64,000 nt of DNA, from assembly GCF_024764775.1 (NCBI RefSeq), contig NZ_JALIGC010000039.1:1-64000 (forward strand), read 5' to 3'. This document shows positions 35,068 through 44,081 of the stretch, piece by piece. The notes beneath the pieces were generated by a model. The model made no database searches. It saw only the letters and a program-made list of their open reading frames with translations, and had not been told where the DNA came from. Both the position numbers and the translations under genes were made by a program. How positions within the stretch are numbered: the first letter of the stretch is position 1; every line of letters begins with the position of its first letter. The DNA comes from Scandinavium manionii. Its GTDB lineage: Bacteria; Pseudomonadota; Gammaproteobacteria; Enterobacterales; Enterobacteriaceae.

Positions 35068-36401
35068 CAGGACGCAAGCCCGCACACCTTTTACTGGTCG
35101 ATGACGATCCTGGCTTACTTAAGCTGCTCGGCATGCGTTTGACCAGCGAAGGCTTCTCGGTGGTAACCGCCGAAAGCGGACAGGAAGGGCTGCGCGTGCT
35201 GGCGCGTGAAAACGTCGATCTGGTGATAAGCGATCTGCGGATGGACGAAATGGACGGGCTGCAGCTTTTCGCTGAGATCCAAAAAGTGCAGCCGGGGAAA
35301 CCGGTGATCATCCTGACCGCGCACGGATCGATTCCTGATGCCGTCGCCGCCACGCAGCAGGGCGTCTTCAGCTTCCTGACCAAGCCGGTGGACAAAGACG
35401 CGCTGTATAAAGCCATTGATGAAGCGCTGGTGCATACCGCCGCCGCGACTGACGATCAGTGGCGCGAATCGATTGTAACCCGAAGCCCGGTGATGCTGCG
35501 TTTGCTGGAGCAGGCGCGAATGGTGGCACAGTCCGATGTCAGCGTGCTGATTAACGGGCAGAGCGGTACCGGGAAAGAGATTTTCGCCCAGGCCATTCAC
35601 AATGCCAGCCCGCGCGGAAAGTACCCGTTCATCGCCATCAACTGTGGCGCACTGCCGGAACAGCTGTTGGAGTCTGAACTGTTCGGTCATGCGCGCGGGG
35701 CGTTTACCGGCGCGGTCAGCAATCGTGAAGGCCTGTTCCAGGCAGCTGAAGGCGGCACGCTGTTCCTTGATGAGATTGGTGATATGCCGTCGCCGCTGCA
35801 GGTCAAACTGCTGCGCGTACTGCAGGAGCGCAAAATCCGTCCGCTGGGCAGCAACCGCGATATCGACATTAACGTGCGGATTGTTTCCGCCACCCACCGT
35901 GATTTACCGAAGGCGATGGCGCGCGGCGAATTCCGCGAGGATTTGTACTACCGTCTCAACGTCGTCAGCCTGAAAATTCCGTCGCTGGCCGAGCGTACCG
36001 AAGATATCCCGCTGCTGGCCAATCATCTGCTGCGTCAGTCCGCCGACCGCCATAAGCCGTTCGTCAGGGCATTCTCGACCGATGCGATGAAACGACTGAT
36101 GACCGCCAACTGGCCGGGGAACGTACGTCAGCTGGTGAACGTCATCGAGCAGTGCGTGGCGCTCACGTCGTCGCCGGTGATTGGCGATGCGCTGGTGGAG
36201 CAGGCGCTGGAAGGGGAAAACACCGCGCTGCCGACGTTTGTCGAGGCGCGTAATCAGTTTGAACTCAACTACCTGCGCAAGCTGCTGCAAATCACCAAAG
36301 GGAATGTGACGCACGCCGCGAGAATGGCGGGGCGCAACCGTACCGAATTCTACAAATTACTCTCGCGCCACGAACTCGATGCCAACGATTTTAAAGAGTA
36401 G
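35064..36401 (+). CDS. glrR: Sigma-54-dependent response regulator GlrR (QseF)
   Basis: A 445-residue NtrC-class activator. Receiver domain (about 1-120) with the phospho-Asp in LVISDLRMDEMDG. AAA+ domain (about 140-370): Walker A GQSGTGKE, the sigma-54 contact loop GAFTGA, Walker B GGTLFLDEIGD. C-terminal Fis-type helix-turn-helix (about 405-440, GNVTHAARMAGRNRTEFYKLL). Binds TGTC-N10-GACA sites seen upstream of glmY. Last gene of glrK-qseG-glrR; glnB follows 64 nt later. Confidence 0.95.
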   Translation: MTGRKPAHLLLVDDDPGLLKLLGMRLTSEGFSVVTAESGQEGLRVLARENVDLVISDLRMDEMDGLQLFAEIQKVQPGKPVIILTAHGSIPDAVAATQQGVFSFLTKPVDKDALYKAIDEALVHTAAATDDQWRESIVTRSPVMLRLLEQARMVAQSDVSVLINGQSGTGKEIFAQAIHNASPRGKYPFIAINCGALPEQLLESELFGHARGAFTGAVSNREGLFQAAEGGTLFLDEIGDMPSPLQVKLLRVLQERKIRPLGSNRDIDINVRIVSATHRDLPKAMARGEFREDLYYRLNVVSLKIPSLAERTEDIPLLANHLLRQSADRHKPFVRAFSTDAMKRLMTANWPGNVRQLVNVIEQCVALTSSPVIGDALVEQALEGENTALPTFVEARNQFELNYLRKLLQITKGNVTHAARMAGRNRTEFYKLLSRHELDANDFKE

Positions 36402-36465
36402 CCCGCCACCCGCTACGACGTTATGATAGGGTAAGCAACCGGTTACGCGGATAAGACAGGAAACC

Positions 36466-36804
36466 ATGAAAAAGATTGATGCGATTATTAAACCCTTCAA
36501 ACTCGATGATGTGCGTGAAGCGCTGGCGGAAGTCGGCATCACCGGGATGACGGTAACGGAAGTGAAAGGCTTTGGTCGTCAGAAAGGTCACACCGAGCTG
36601 TACCGTGGCGCGGAATACATGGTCGATTTTCTGCCGAAGGTGAAAATTGAAATTGTGGTGACTGACGATATCGTCGATACCTGCGTGGATACCATTATCC
36701 GCACGGCACAGACCGGAAAAATCGGTGACGGCAAGATTTTTGTCTTCGACGTAGCGCGCGTGATTCGTATCCGTACCGGCGAAGAAGACGACGCGGCAAT
36801 CTGA
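36466..36804 (+). CDS. glnB: Nitrogen regulatory protein P-II 1 (GlnB)
   Basis: A 112-residue trimeric P-II signal protein that reports glutamine and 2-oxoglutarate status to GlnE (adenylyltransferase) and NtrB. The T loop carries the uridylylated Tyr51 (TELYRGAEYMVDF). The C-terminal signature TGKIGDGKIFVFDV is intact. Essentially identical to the E. coli protein. SD AGGAAA before the ATG. Confidence 0.97.
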   Translation: MKKIDAIIKPFKLDDVREALAEVGITGMTVTEVKGFGRQKGHTELYRGAEYMVDFLPKVKIEIVVTDDIVDTCVDTIIRTAQTGKIGDGKIFVFDVARVIRIRTGEEDDAAI

Positions 36805-36835
36805 TTTTTGCGCGTCTCTCCCCGAGGCGCGTTAT

Positions 36836-36867
36836 CGCTGCCCGCCACGTTCCGCGGGCAGCGGTTT
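36836..36867. terminator. Hairpin between glnB and dtpC
   Basis: Perfect 10-bp GC-rich stem CGCTGCCCGC / GCGGGCAGCG, followed on the plus strand by GTTT. It lies between convergent genes and may serve both. Confidence 0.72.
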
Positions 36868-36872
36868 AAACG

Positions 36873-38339
36873 TTACTCCTCACCGGCCTCTGCCAGCTCT
36901 GGCACACCGTTTCCCAACAGTTTTCTGCCCGCCAGCACAATAATCATCACTGCCACGCAGCCGAGCGTCCATTCGCTCATTTGTGAGAAAAAGTGACCGT
37001 AGGCGGCGACGGCAGTTTCGCTGATTTGCGATTCGGTGGTGCGCTGTGCCACCACGCCCGCCAGCCAGTTAGCGACGGCACCGGTCGCCAGCATGTAGAT
37101 GCCAGTCAGCACGCCGGTGACGCCCGGCATATTCAGACGCGTTATTTGCGCCATTGCGACTGGATCGATAAACAATTCGGCAAACCCCATTAGTGCCAGA
37201 CCCGCCACCATCAGGCTCATAGAGGCGTGACCGTGGATCTGGCCCTCGCGAGCATTGAGTGCCAGCAGCATAAAGCCTGCGCCCATCAGCGCCAGACCGA
37301 AGGCAAACTTCAGCCATACGCGTAATGCTGAATGAGGATGATCACCCGGATTCACTAGCCAGGCCAGCACCACGCCTGCGCTCATCACCGCAACCGCATT
37401 CACCGACTGGAACAGCGCGGTCGGCACAGTGAACTGCAGCCACTGGCGGTTAACAAAGTGGTCTATAAACAGGCTTATTGAGCTGCCGCCCTGCTGAGCT
37501 AATACCCAGAACAGTGTGCCGCTCAGCATCAGCAGAACAATTTGCCACAGCGCGCGACGGTGCTCCGGCGAAGTAATCATAATCCGCGCCATCATCTGTG
37601 CAGCAAAGAGGCAGACCGCCGCCAGCAGATAACCTGCCCAGTCGCGTTCCAGCAATATAGTGAAGAACACCGGTGCGATGCACAGCATTACCACCAGCCA
37701 GCCCCAGACCGGCAGGACAAAGTGTTTGCTGTTCAGGGCAGGTCGATTGACGCCGCGGGTATGACGAAAGTGATGATGACCGCTGAGGAAAACCATCAGG
37801 CCGATAAACATGCCGATTCCGGCCAGCGCAAAGCCGACATGCCAGCCGTACCACTGAGCGGCCAGCCCGCAGACAATTGGGGCGGCGATAGAGCCGATGT
37901 TTCCCGCGGCGTACAACAGCGAGAATCCGCCGTCACGGCGGCTGTCATTCGCGTCGTACAGTTCTCCCAGCAAGCAGCTGATGTTCGATTTGAACAGGCC
38001 ATAGCCGCAGATGATGATCGCCAGCGCCAGATACAGGCTCGTCGCGGAATCAGACTCGAGGCCCAGCACGATGTGGCCCAGCGTCATCAGAAGCGCACCG
38101 GTAATCACTGCGACGCGGTTGCCGAGCAGACGGTCGGCAATCCAGCCGCCGAGAATAGGGGTGACGTACACCAGTGAGGCGTAGGCGCTGAACAGGCCAA
38201 TGGCGTGGCTGTCGTCGAAGCCGAGCTGGTGGGTGAGATAAAGGATGAGCAGGGCACGCATGCCGTAAAAGCTGAAGTATTCCCAGATTTGAATCGCCAC
38301 GATGTAGTAAATCGCGCGCGGTTGTGAGGGTGTTTGCAT
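36873..38339 (-). CDS. dtpC: Dipeptide/tripeptide permease DtpC (YjdL)
   Basis: A 488-residue proton-dependent oligopeptide transporter (POT/PTR2 family) with 12-14 predicted helices. Near-identical to E. coli YjdL/DtpC; IQIWEYFSFYGMRALL is the family's first-helix signature and GFSLLYAAGNIGS the second. DtpC favours lysine-containing dipeptides, consistent with placement downstream of cadBA, where it could supply lysine for decarboxylation. A REP pair and the cadA terminator separate it from cadA. Confidence 0.94.
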   Translation of the reverse strand: MQTPSQPRAIYYIVAIQIWEYFSFYGMRALLILYLTHQLGFDDSHAIGLFSAYASLVYVTPILGGWIADRLLGNRVAVITGALLMTLGHIVLGLESDSATSLYLALAIIICGYGLFKSNISCLLGELYDANDSRRDGGFSLLYAAGNIGSIAAPIVCGLAAQWYGWHVGFALAGIGMFIGLMVFLSGHHHFRHTRGVNRPALNSKHFVLPVWGWLVVMLCIAPVFFTILLERDWAGYLLAAVCLFAAQMMARIMITSPEHRRALWQIVLLMLSGTLFWVLAQQGGSSISLFIDHFVNRQWLQFTVPTALFQSVNAVAVMSAGVVLAWLVNPGDHPHSALRVWLKFAFGLALMGAGFMLLALNAREGQIHGHASMSLMVAGLALMGFAELFIDPVAMAQITRLNMPGVTGVLTGIYMLATGAVANWLAGVVAQRTTESQISETAVAAYGHFFSQMSEWTLGCVAVMIIVLAGRKLLGNGVPELAEAGEE

Positions 38340-38364
38340 GTTGTCTCCCTGCGCTTTGTCAGAG

Positions 38365-38443
38365 TTGCCCGGCGGCGTTGTGCTTGCGCGGGCCTACGGG
38401 ATAAAAATGTAGTAGGCCGGGTAAGCGCCGCGCCACCCGGCAA
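38365..38443. repeat. Pair of inverted REP (BIME-like) elements
   Basis: Two GC-rich palindromic units, 38365-38396 and 38412-38443, in opposite orientation. The left one begins TTGCCCGG and ends GGCCTAC; the right one begins GTAGGCC and ends CCCGGCAA. They share the enterobacterial REP core and lie in the cadA-dtpC gap, a typical extragenic place. Such pairs bind gyrase/IHF or stabilise mRNA ends. Confidence 0.82.
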
Positions 38444-38468
38444 AAAGGGAAGTGGCACGCCACTTCCC
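38442..38468 (-). terminator. cadBA intrinsic terminator
   Basis: On the minus strand, stem GGGAAGTGG, 4-nt loop, CCACTTCCC, then TTTTT, just after the cadA stop codon. Confidence 0.88.
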
Positions 38469-38475
38469 TCGTTTC

Positions 38476-40617
38476 TTACTTACTGTTTTTCAGCACTTTA
38501 ACGGTGTAACGCCCGTCAGTCTGACGATAAGCACCGTGGATGTCGGTTTCGAAGCCCGGATAGTGAGCGCCGATTTCACACAGCATCTGCAAGAATTCCA
38601 GCACCGGACGGCTTTCCTCGGTGATCATCTCACCTGGCATAACCAGCGGTACGCCTGGAGGATACGGCAGGATCATGTTGGCATTCACCCGACCCACGGT
38701 CTCCTCGAGGTAAACCTCTTCGGTTTCACCGTGCAGCTCTTTCTGGAACGCGTCGAACGGCGTCATCACCATCGCTGGCAGCACTTCAAATGCCCGGAAC
38801 ATCAGGTCCGGCAGGTTGTGATGTTCAACCAGTTTGTGGATGTTCTGCGCCAAATCCTGTACGCGCATGTTTTCGTAAAATTCTGGATTTTCACGATACA
38901 GTGATGGCAGCAGGTTTTTCACTCGCAGGTTCAGGTCGAACGCACGTTTGAAATCGGTCAGCGCACGCAGCAGGCTCAACGCTTTGGTTTTGTCGATCCC
39001 GATGCTGAACAGGAACAGCAGGTTATACGGACCGGTTTTCTCAACCACGAGCCCACGCTCATCGAGGTATTTCGCCACGATGCTCGCCGGAATACCAAAC
39101 TCATCCATCGAACCGTCTTTTTTCATTCCCGGAGTCAGAATGGTGACTTTGATCGGGTCAAGATACATATGTTCGTTGTCGATGTTTTTGAAGCCGTGCC
39201 ACGCGCTGTCTGAGCGCAACGGCCAGCATTCCGCACCGTCAATGTGCTCAGGCTGCCAGACGTCGAAGAACCAGCCTTCGGATTCGCCTTTCAGACGTTT
39301 AATCTCTTTACGGAACTTGATAGCGCGTTCAATAGAACCGTTGATCAGGCGCTTACCGGCGTTACCTTTCATCATCGCCGCTGCGGTTTCGGTGGAGGCC
39401 ACAATCCCGTAATGCGGAGAAGTAGTCGTGTGCATCATGTAGGCTTCGTTAAAGGTTTCTTCGTTAACGTCGCCCTTCACGTGGATCATCGATGCCTGAG
39501 AGAACGCAGCCAGTAGTTTGTGCGTAGACTGGGTTTCGTAAATCACTTTCCCTTCCACGCGACCGCCGCTCATCCCGCTTTTCCCCGCGTAAATCGGCGA
39601 GAAGTTGGTGTAAGGCACCCAGGCAGAATCGAAGTGAATCGATTTCACATCGAGGGTTTTCTTGATGAAGTCGGTGTTATACAGCAGACCATCATACGTC
39701 GAGTTGGTGATCACCGCGTGTACCGGCCAGCTGGCGTTCGGTGTTTCTTTTACGCGTTTCGCAATGGTCGCGCGCTGGAATTCGCTCTGCGGAATGCCGC
39801 CGAGGATGCCGTAGGCGTTACGGGTCGGACGGAAATAAATCGGCGTGATGTTGCTCATCATCATCAGATGGGTGAGCGACTTATGGCAGTTACGGTCGAT
39901 AAGCACGGTGCTGCCCGCCGGAGCGGAATACATACCGACGATTTTGTTCGCCGTGGATGTGCCGTTGGTCACCATATAGCTGCGTTCAGCGTTGAAGACG
40001 CGGGCGATGTACTCTTCCGCTTCTTTGTGCGGGCCGCTGTGGTCGAGCAGAGATCCCAGTTCAGACACGGAAATCGACACGTCAGATTTCATGGTGTTCG
40101 GGCCAAAGAAATCATAAAACAGGCTGCCGACCGGGCTTTTCTGGAAGGCGGTACCGCCCATGTGGCCTGGCGTACAGAAGGTGTATTTGCCTTCACGCAC
40201 ATATTTGAACAGCGATTTGGTCAGCGGCGGCAGGATTGTGTCGATGTACTCGTCGGTATTCTGCTGGATTTTCGCCGCGATATCTTCCGCTGCACCCAGC
40301 GCATATTCGAAGAAGCGCACCTGCATCCGCAGGTCATTCAGGCTCACATCGAGAGTTGAGTAGGTATTGGCAAAGGCGTACAGCGGCATGTACTCGTTCA
40401 GCTTGCTAATTTCTTCACACAGTTCGAGATTGTATTTATCCCAGTCGAAAATCACGCCGCACAGGCGGGCATTGTTCTCAATCAGCTTCAGTAAATCTTC
40501 GCGATCGTTAGGGTAAACGATGCGGAAATCCAGGTGCTCAAGGGCGCGGTGCAGTTCACGAATAGGCTCTTCTTTGAAGTAGACACCCATGTGATTCATG
40601 ATTGCGATAACGTTCAT
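38476..40617 (-). CDS. cadA: Inducible lysine decarboxylase CadA
   Basis: A 713-residue PLP enzyme that decarboxylates lysine to cadaverine, consuming a proton for acid resistance. Wing domain (about 1-130), PLP core (about 130-560) with Schiff-base Lys367 in TQSTHKLLAAFSQ and the Asp in HFDSAWVPY, and a C-terminal domain. Same numbering as E. coli to Lys367; two residues shorter overall. It forms decamers in E. coli. Follows cadB by 81 nt that contain a small hairpin; cadBA form one operon. Confidence 0.96.
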   Translation of the reverse strand: MNVIAIMNHMGVYFKEEPIRELHRALEHLDFRIVYPNDREDLLKLIENNARLCGVIFDWDKYNLELCEEISKLNEYMPLYAFANTYSTLDVSLNDLRMQVRFFEYALGAAEDIAAKIQQNTDEYIDTILPPLTKSLFKYVREGKYTFCTPGHMGGTAFQKSPVGSLFYDFFGPNTMKSDVSISVSELGSLLDHSGPHKEAEEYIARVFNAERSYMVTNGTSTANKIVGMYSAPAGSTVLIDRNCHKSLTHLMMMSNITPIYFRPTRNAYGILGGIPQSEFQRATIAKRVKETPNASWPVHAVITNSTYDGLLYNTDFIKKTLDVKSIHFDSAWVPYTNFSPIYAGKSGMSGGRVEGKVIYETQSTHKLLAAFSQASMIHVKGDVNEETFNEAYMMHTTTSPHYGIVASTETAAAMMKGNAGKRLINGSIERAIKFRKEIKRLKGESEGWFFDVWQPEHIDGAECWPLRSDSAWHGFKNIDNEHMYLDPIKVTILTPGMKKDGSMDEFGIPASIVAKYLDERGLVVEKTGPYNLLFLFSIGIDKTKALSLLRALTDFKRAFDLNLRVKNLLPSLYRENPEFYENMRVQDLAQNIHKLVEHHNLPDLMFRAFEVLPAMVMTPFDAFQKELHGETEEVYLEETVGRVNANMILPYPPGVPLVMPGEMITEESRPVLEFLQMLCEIGAHYPGFETDIHGAYRQTDGRYTVKVLKNSK

Positions 40618-40698
40618 AGTCGTATCTCCAGGCGTAGAAGGCCCCTCCCGTCACGAGGTGACAGGTGAAGAGAGGAGCCGTGAGAAATGGGTTAGGGC

Positions 40699-42024
40699 TT
40701 AGTGAGCGCTGGCGGTGTTGTCGTCGCTGTGTTCACGCTGGTTCATTTTGCGGCCGTAGAACATCAGGATGATGAGGCTCACGATAAAGGTGCCGGACAG
40801 CTCGAAGGAGCTGGCGCCCATCAGGGCAATGAAGCAGAACGCACAGCCGAGCACGGCACAAATCAGGCTCACCAGGTTGCGGATGTTGACGCCTTCAAAA
40901 CGAATCAGGTCAACGCAGGAGTAAAAGTAAGGCAGCATGGTCAGCAGAACCGCGATACCGGTTAACTCGCCGAACAGGTCAGAGGCTTTACCGCCACTGG
41001 AGTTCATCACCGTAATCAGGATCATCAGGGCGGTCATTTTCACCGCGGCCAGCAGCAGACCTTTTTTAGGGATGCCGTTGGCATCAACTTCGGCATACAC
41101 TTTCGGGAAGTTGCCATCATCAGCGGCACGTTTACCGGCCTGGCCGACCAGCATCATCCACGAACCCAGAGAGGTCAGGCAGGCGAACGCGGTAAAGGCG
41201 GAGACCATCGGCGCAGCCCAGCTGCCCATAATGGTGGAGGCGCTGATAGCGAACGGCGCTCCCGATGCTGCCATTTCAGCCGCAGGGTACATACCGGTAA
41301 TGACCTGAGTCGCCAGAATATAAATCACACCCGCGATTGCTGTACCCAGCATGGTTGCCAGCGGTACGGTGCGTTTCGGGTTTTTGACCATACCGGTGCT
41401 GACAGCGGCAGATTCAACGCCGACGAACGCCCACAGGCACAGCAAGATACTTTTGATTACCGCGTGATAATCCGTGGTGGCCGAGGTGTTCCAGTTAGCC
41501 TGATAAGTCGCCATATCAAACCAGTGCCAGCCGATAACCGCTGTCACCACGACCGGAATAAGCACCAGCACCAGACCAATGGTGGTCAGGCGACTCACCC
41601 AGGTACCACCGAGCATATTCACGAAGGTGAAAATCCAGACAATAGCAATACAGGCCAGACCGGCCGGTACGGGATCATTTAAGACCGGGAAGAAGGTCGA
41701 AAGATAAGAAACGGCGGTAATGCCGATTGCCAGGTTACCAATCCAGTTCGCGTGGTAATAAAGGACACCGGTCTGGAAGCCGAACGCCGGGGATAATTCA
41801 CCCGCGTAGGCAATCGGGCCACCTTCTTGTGGGTTTTTGGTTGCCAGTCGGGCGTAAACATAAGCCAGAGACATTGCACCAATAATAGAAATAACCCAGC
41901 CCCAGATGGCAATGCCACCGATGCTGGCGAGGTTCGCGGGTAATAAGGCAATGCCGCTCCCCATCATATTCCCGGCGACTACACCGGTACAGGCGAAGAG
42001 CCCGATCTTTTTGGCAGAACTCAT
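40699..42024 (-). CDS. cadB: Lysine/cadaverine antiporter CadB
   Basis: A 441-residue APC-superfamily exchanger with about 12 membrane helices that imports lysine and exports cadaverine. The N-terminal motif VVAGNMMGSGIALLPANLA is the APC signature. The ATG at 42024 gives MSSAKKIGLF with SD AGGAG; a longer open frame upstream would add 48 residues across the promoter and is rejected. Three residues shorter than E. coli CadB. Confidence 0.95.
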   Translation of the reverse strand: MSSAKKIGLFACTGVVAGNMMGSGIALLPANLASIGGIAIWGWVISIIGAMSLAYVYARLATKNPQEGGPIAYAGELSPAFGFQTGVLYYHANWIGNLAIGITAVSYLSTFFPVLNDPVPAGLACIAIVWIFTFVNMLGGTWVSRLTTIGLVLVLIPVVVTAVIGWHWFDMATYQANWNTSATTDYHAVIKSILLCLWAFVGVESAAVSTGMVKNPKRTVPLATMLGTAIAGVIYILATQVITGMYPAAEMAASGAPFAISASTIMGSWAAPMVSAFTAFACLTSLGSWMMLVGQAGKRAADDGNFPKVYAEVDANGIPKKGLLLAAVKMTALMILITVMNSSGGKASDLFGELTGIAVLLTMLPYFYSCVDLIRFEGVNIRNLVSLICAVLGCAFCFIALMGASSFELSGTFIVSLIILMFYGRKMNQREHSDDNTASAH

Positions 42025-42401
42025 GGTTTGTATTCTCCTGGTGTTTATTTTGGAGGCCCGGGACATATTGCAAGTTATGGTTATGACCCGACCGACTGAG
42101 TTCAAGATTAAAGATCTCCAGCAGAGAAGTCCTAAAGATAAAGTGAAGTAATCGCAAACGTCAGACAAATGACATCCTGACTTTTCTGCGTTAACACATC
42201 AGGATGACATGTTGATATCATGAAAAGGTAAATATCGTTGTTTTTCAGTGTGTTGTTTTTGGTTTTGCGGGTTAAATCAATGTTGCTTTGCGCGGGTTTT
42301 TGTCTCGAAAGAGATAACAATTCAGGTGTTCATGAGATACATATAATTAACCTCATCACGCGTGTTTTATTCCACGCGATGAGGTTATTCATATTTCTGA
42401 C
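42025..42401. promoter_or_regulatory. cadB upstream control region
   Basis: 377 bp without a gene between cadC and cadB. It is AT-rich with several T tracts, as expected for CadC and H-NS binding. Two dyads are visible: CATCCTGA / TCAGGATG (42173-42180 and 42199-42206), and a larger one at 42349-42386 (AACCTCATC...GATGAGGTT) just past the cadC stop, which probably ends cadC transcription. I could not place individual CadC sites. Confidence 0.55.
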
Positions 42402-43901
42402 TTATTCTGCAGCGAGGAAGTTGTCGAGATAGGGGACGACGCGGGTAACGGAAGTCTGGAATACGCTATTTTCAATCCAGTAAAGTGTGTTCTCGCCTGG
42501 TCGCAAATTGAATGCGGTAATATACGCGTCTGCCGCGAGACGGTTTTTACCTTTCATTTCGTAGACCTTGCCGAGCAACACGTAATTCATCCACGACATT
42601 TCAAGGTCAATGCCTGAATTAATCGCCGTGAATGCATCATCAACTTTTCCTTGTCCAAGCATATCGATGGTCTTTATTTGATAGAATGCCGCGGTATTTT
42701 TAATCTCAGGATTATTGCTGACACGGGTTATTTCCGCATTGAGCTCCGCCAGCTGTGTTTCATTCATCGGCTGCTGAGAATGACGTAAGACATCGACAAT
42801 GGCTTTTTCCGCCAGCGCATAGGTAAAGCCCGGCGAATCGGAAATCACGTCGTCGAGAACCGCGCTGGCTTTGCTGAGTGAATCAATATCGCCTTTCATT
42901 AATAGCTGATGCGCCTGATAAAAGTGAGTCAGCGATGTGCTCTGCGGCGGCTGGTACATGTGAAGCATGGCCTGCATCCGCTCTGGCCACGGCTGCGTCA
43001 GCGCCTCCGACAGGCTGCTCATCAGGTCGTTCTGAATCGACAGCGGGTTAGCGCTGGTGACGAAGTAACGCTTATCGAGCATCATGGAGCCGTCGGCGTT
43101 ATCAACCAGCTGCACTGACATAAAGCACTGCTGAGCGCGGTAATGGCGCTGATTCACAAACTCAATGGTCAGCGTTTTACCCGAACTGCTCGGCTCGTTG
43201 ACGTTGTAGTTGGTTTTGTCATGCACCATATAGGTCGAGAAAGTATTTAACGACGTGGTAATCAGGCTGCCAAGCCCCACCGCGTACGTTCGCTGCGAGG
43301 CCGCATTATTACAGGAGTTGCCGTCCGCCAAACGGATATCGATATCGCGCGGGTTGAGCAACAGGCGCGTTTTGGTGACTGGCGGATGGGAGTTTATTGT
43401 CGACATTGCGACCAGCGCCACACAGCTGAACAACGCCAGCAAGAACAGTCCCCAGACCCACCAGGTCGTAATGCTGCGGCGTTTTTCTGGCGGGGTTGTT
43501 CGTGCACGGTCAGGTTCTGTGCCTGGGATTATTATCGCCGCAGGAGGCGGGACTGGCGTTAATTCTGCACCTTCTTCCGTGCACCAGATAACGGTGGCCG
43601 CCAGCTTATAGCCGCGCTTCGGCACCGTCACAATGTATTCCGGGCTGCTCTCATCACCGTCTTTCAGCGACTTACGCAATTCAGAAATGCTCTGGGTCAC
43701 GACGTGGTTGGTCACGACATTGCGCGTCCAGACGTGGTCGATAAGTTCATCTCTGCTCAGGACTTCATCGGGGTGATGGGCAAAGTAAACCAGAAGGTCA
43801 ATGAGGCGAGGTTCTAGTGTAAGTTGACGTCCCTGACGGCTTATCTGATTTACGGCAGGCGTAACCAGCCATTCGCCAATGAGTACAACAGGTTGTTGCA
43901 T
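42402..43901 (-). CDS. cadC: Transcriptional activator CadC
   Basis: A 499-residue one-component membrane regulator. Cytoplasmic OmpR-type winged helix (about 1-105, TLEPRLIDLLVYFAHHPDEVLSR is within it), a linker, one membrane segment (about 150-172), and a periplasmic pH-sensing domain with the two Cys of the E. coli protein (GNSCNN and AQQCFMS). It activates cadBA at low pH with lysine. The ATG at 43901 gives MQQPVVLIGEW; the upstream start adds 13 unsupported residues. Thirteen residues shorter than E. coli CadC, mainly in the linker. Confidence 0.94.
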   Translation of the reverse strand: MQQPVVLIGEWLVTPAVNQISRQGRQLTLEPRLIDLLVYFAHHPDEVLSRDELIDHVWTRNVVTNHVVTQSISELRKSLKDGDESSPEYIVTVPKRGYKLAATVIWCTEEGAELTPVPPPAAIIIPGTEPDRARTTPPEKRRSITTWWVWGLFLLALFSCVALVAMSTINSHPPVTKTRLLLNPRDIDIRLADGNSCNNAASQRTYAVGLGSLITTSLNTFSTYMVHDKTNYNVNEPSSSGKTLTIEFVNQRHYRAQQCFMSVQLVDNADGSMMLDKRYFVTSANPLSIQNDLMSSLSEALTQPWPERMQAMLHMYQPPQSTSLTHFYQAHQLLMKGDIDSLSKASAVLDDVISDSPGFTYALAEKAIVDVLRHSQQPMNETQLAELNAEITRVSNNPEIKNTAAFYQIKTIDMLGQGKVDDAFTAINSGIDLEMSWMNYVLLGKVYEMKGKNRLAADAYITAFNLRPGENTLYWIENSVFQTSVTRVVPYLDNFLAAE

Positions 43902-44081
43902 AAAAAAGGGGCCCAAAAAAGACAACGGGAAGACGGGCATTCTAACACGATCAGATTACCCCTTTTTTGACCCACCCGTGCTTCACGGTGGTGATATGAA
44001 AGGTTTTTCGTATGGTTTTGCGTATAGAAGCAGCGTTTGCGGGCCAGAGAAACAGCGTGGCCCGCGAGAGAGAAGAAGACG

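Noticed and set aside
42025..42168. 48-residue N-terminal extension of CadB
   Set aside because: It would read through the promoter region and lacks family support; the ATG at 42024 has a strong ribosome site.
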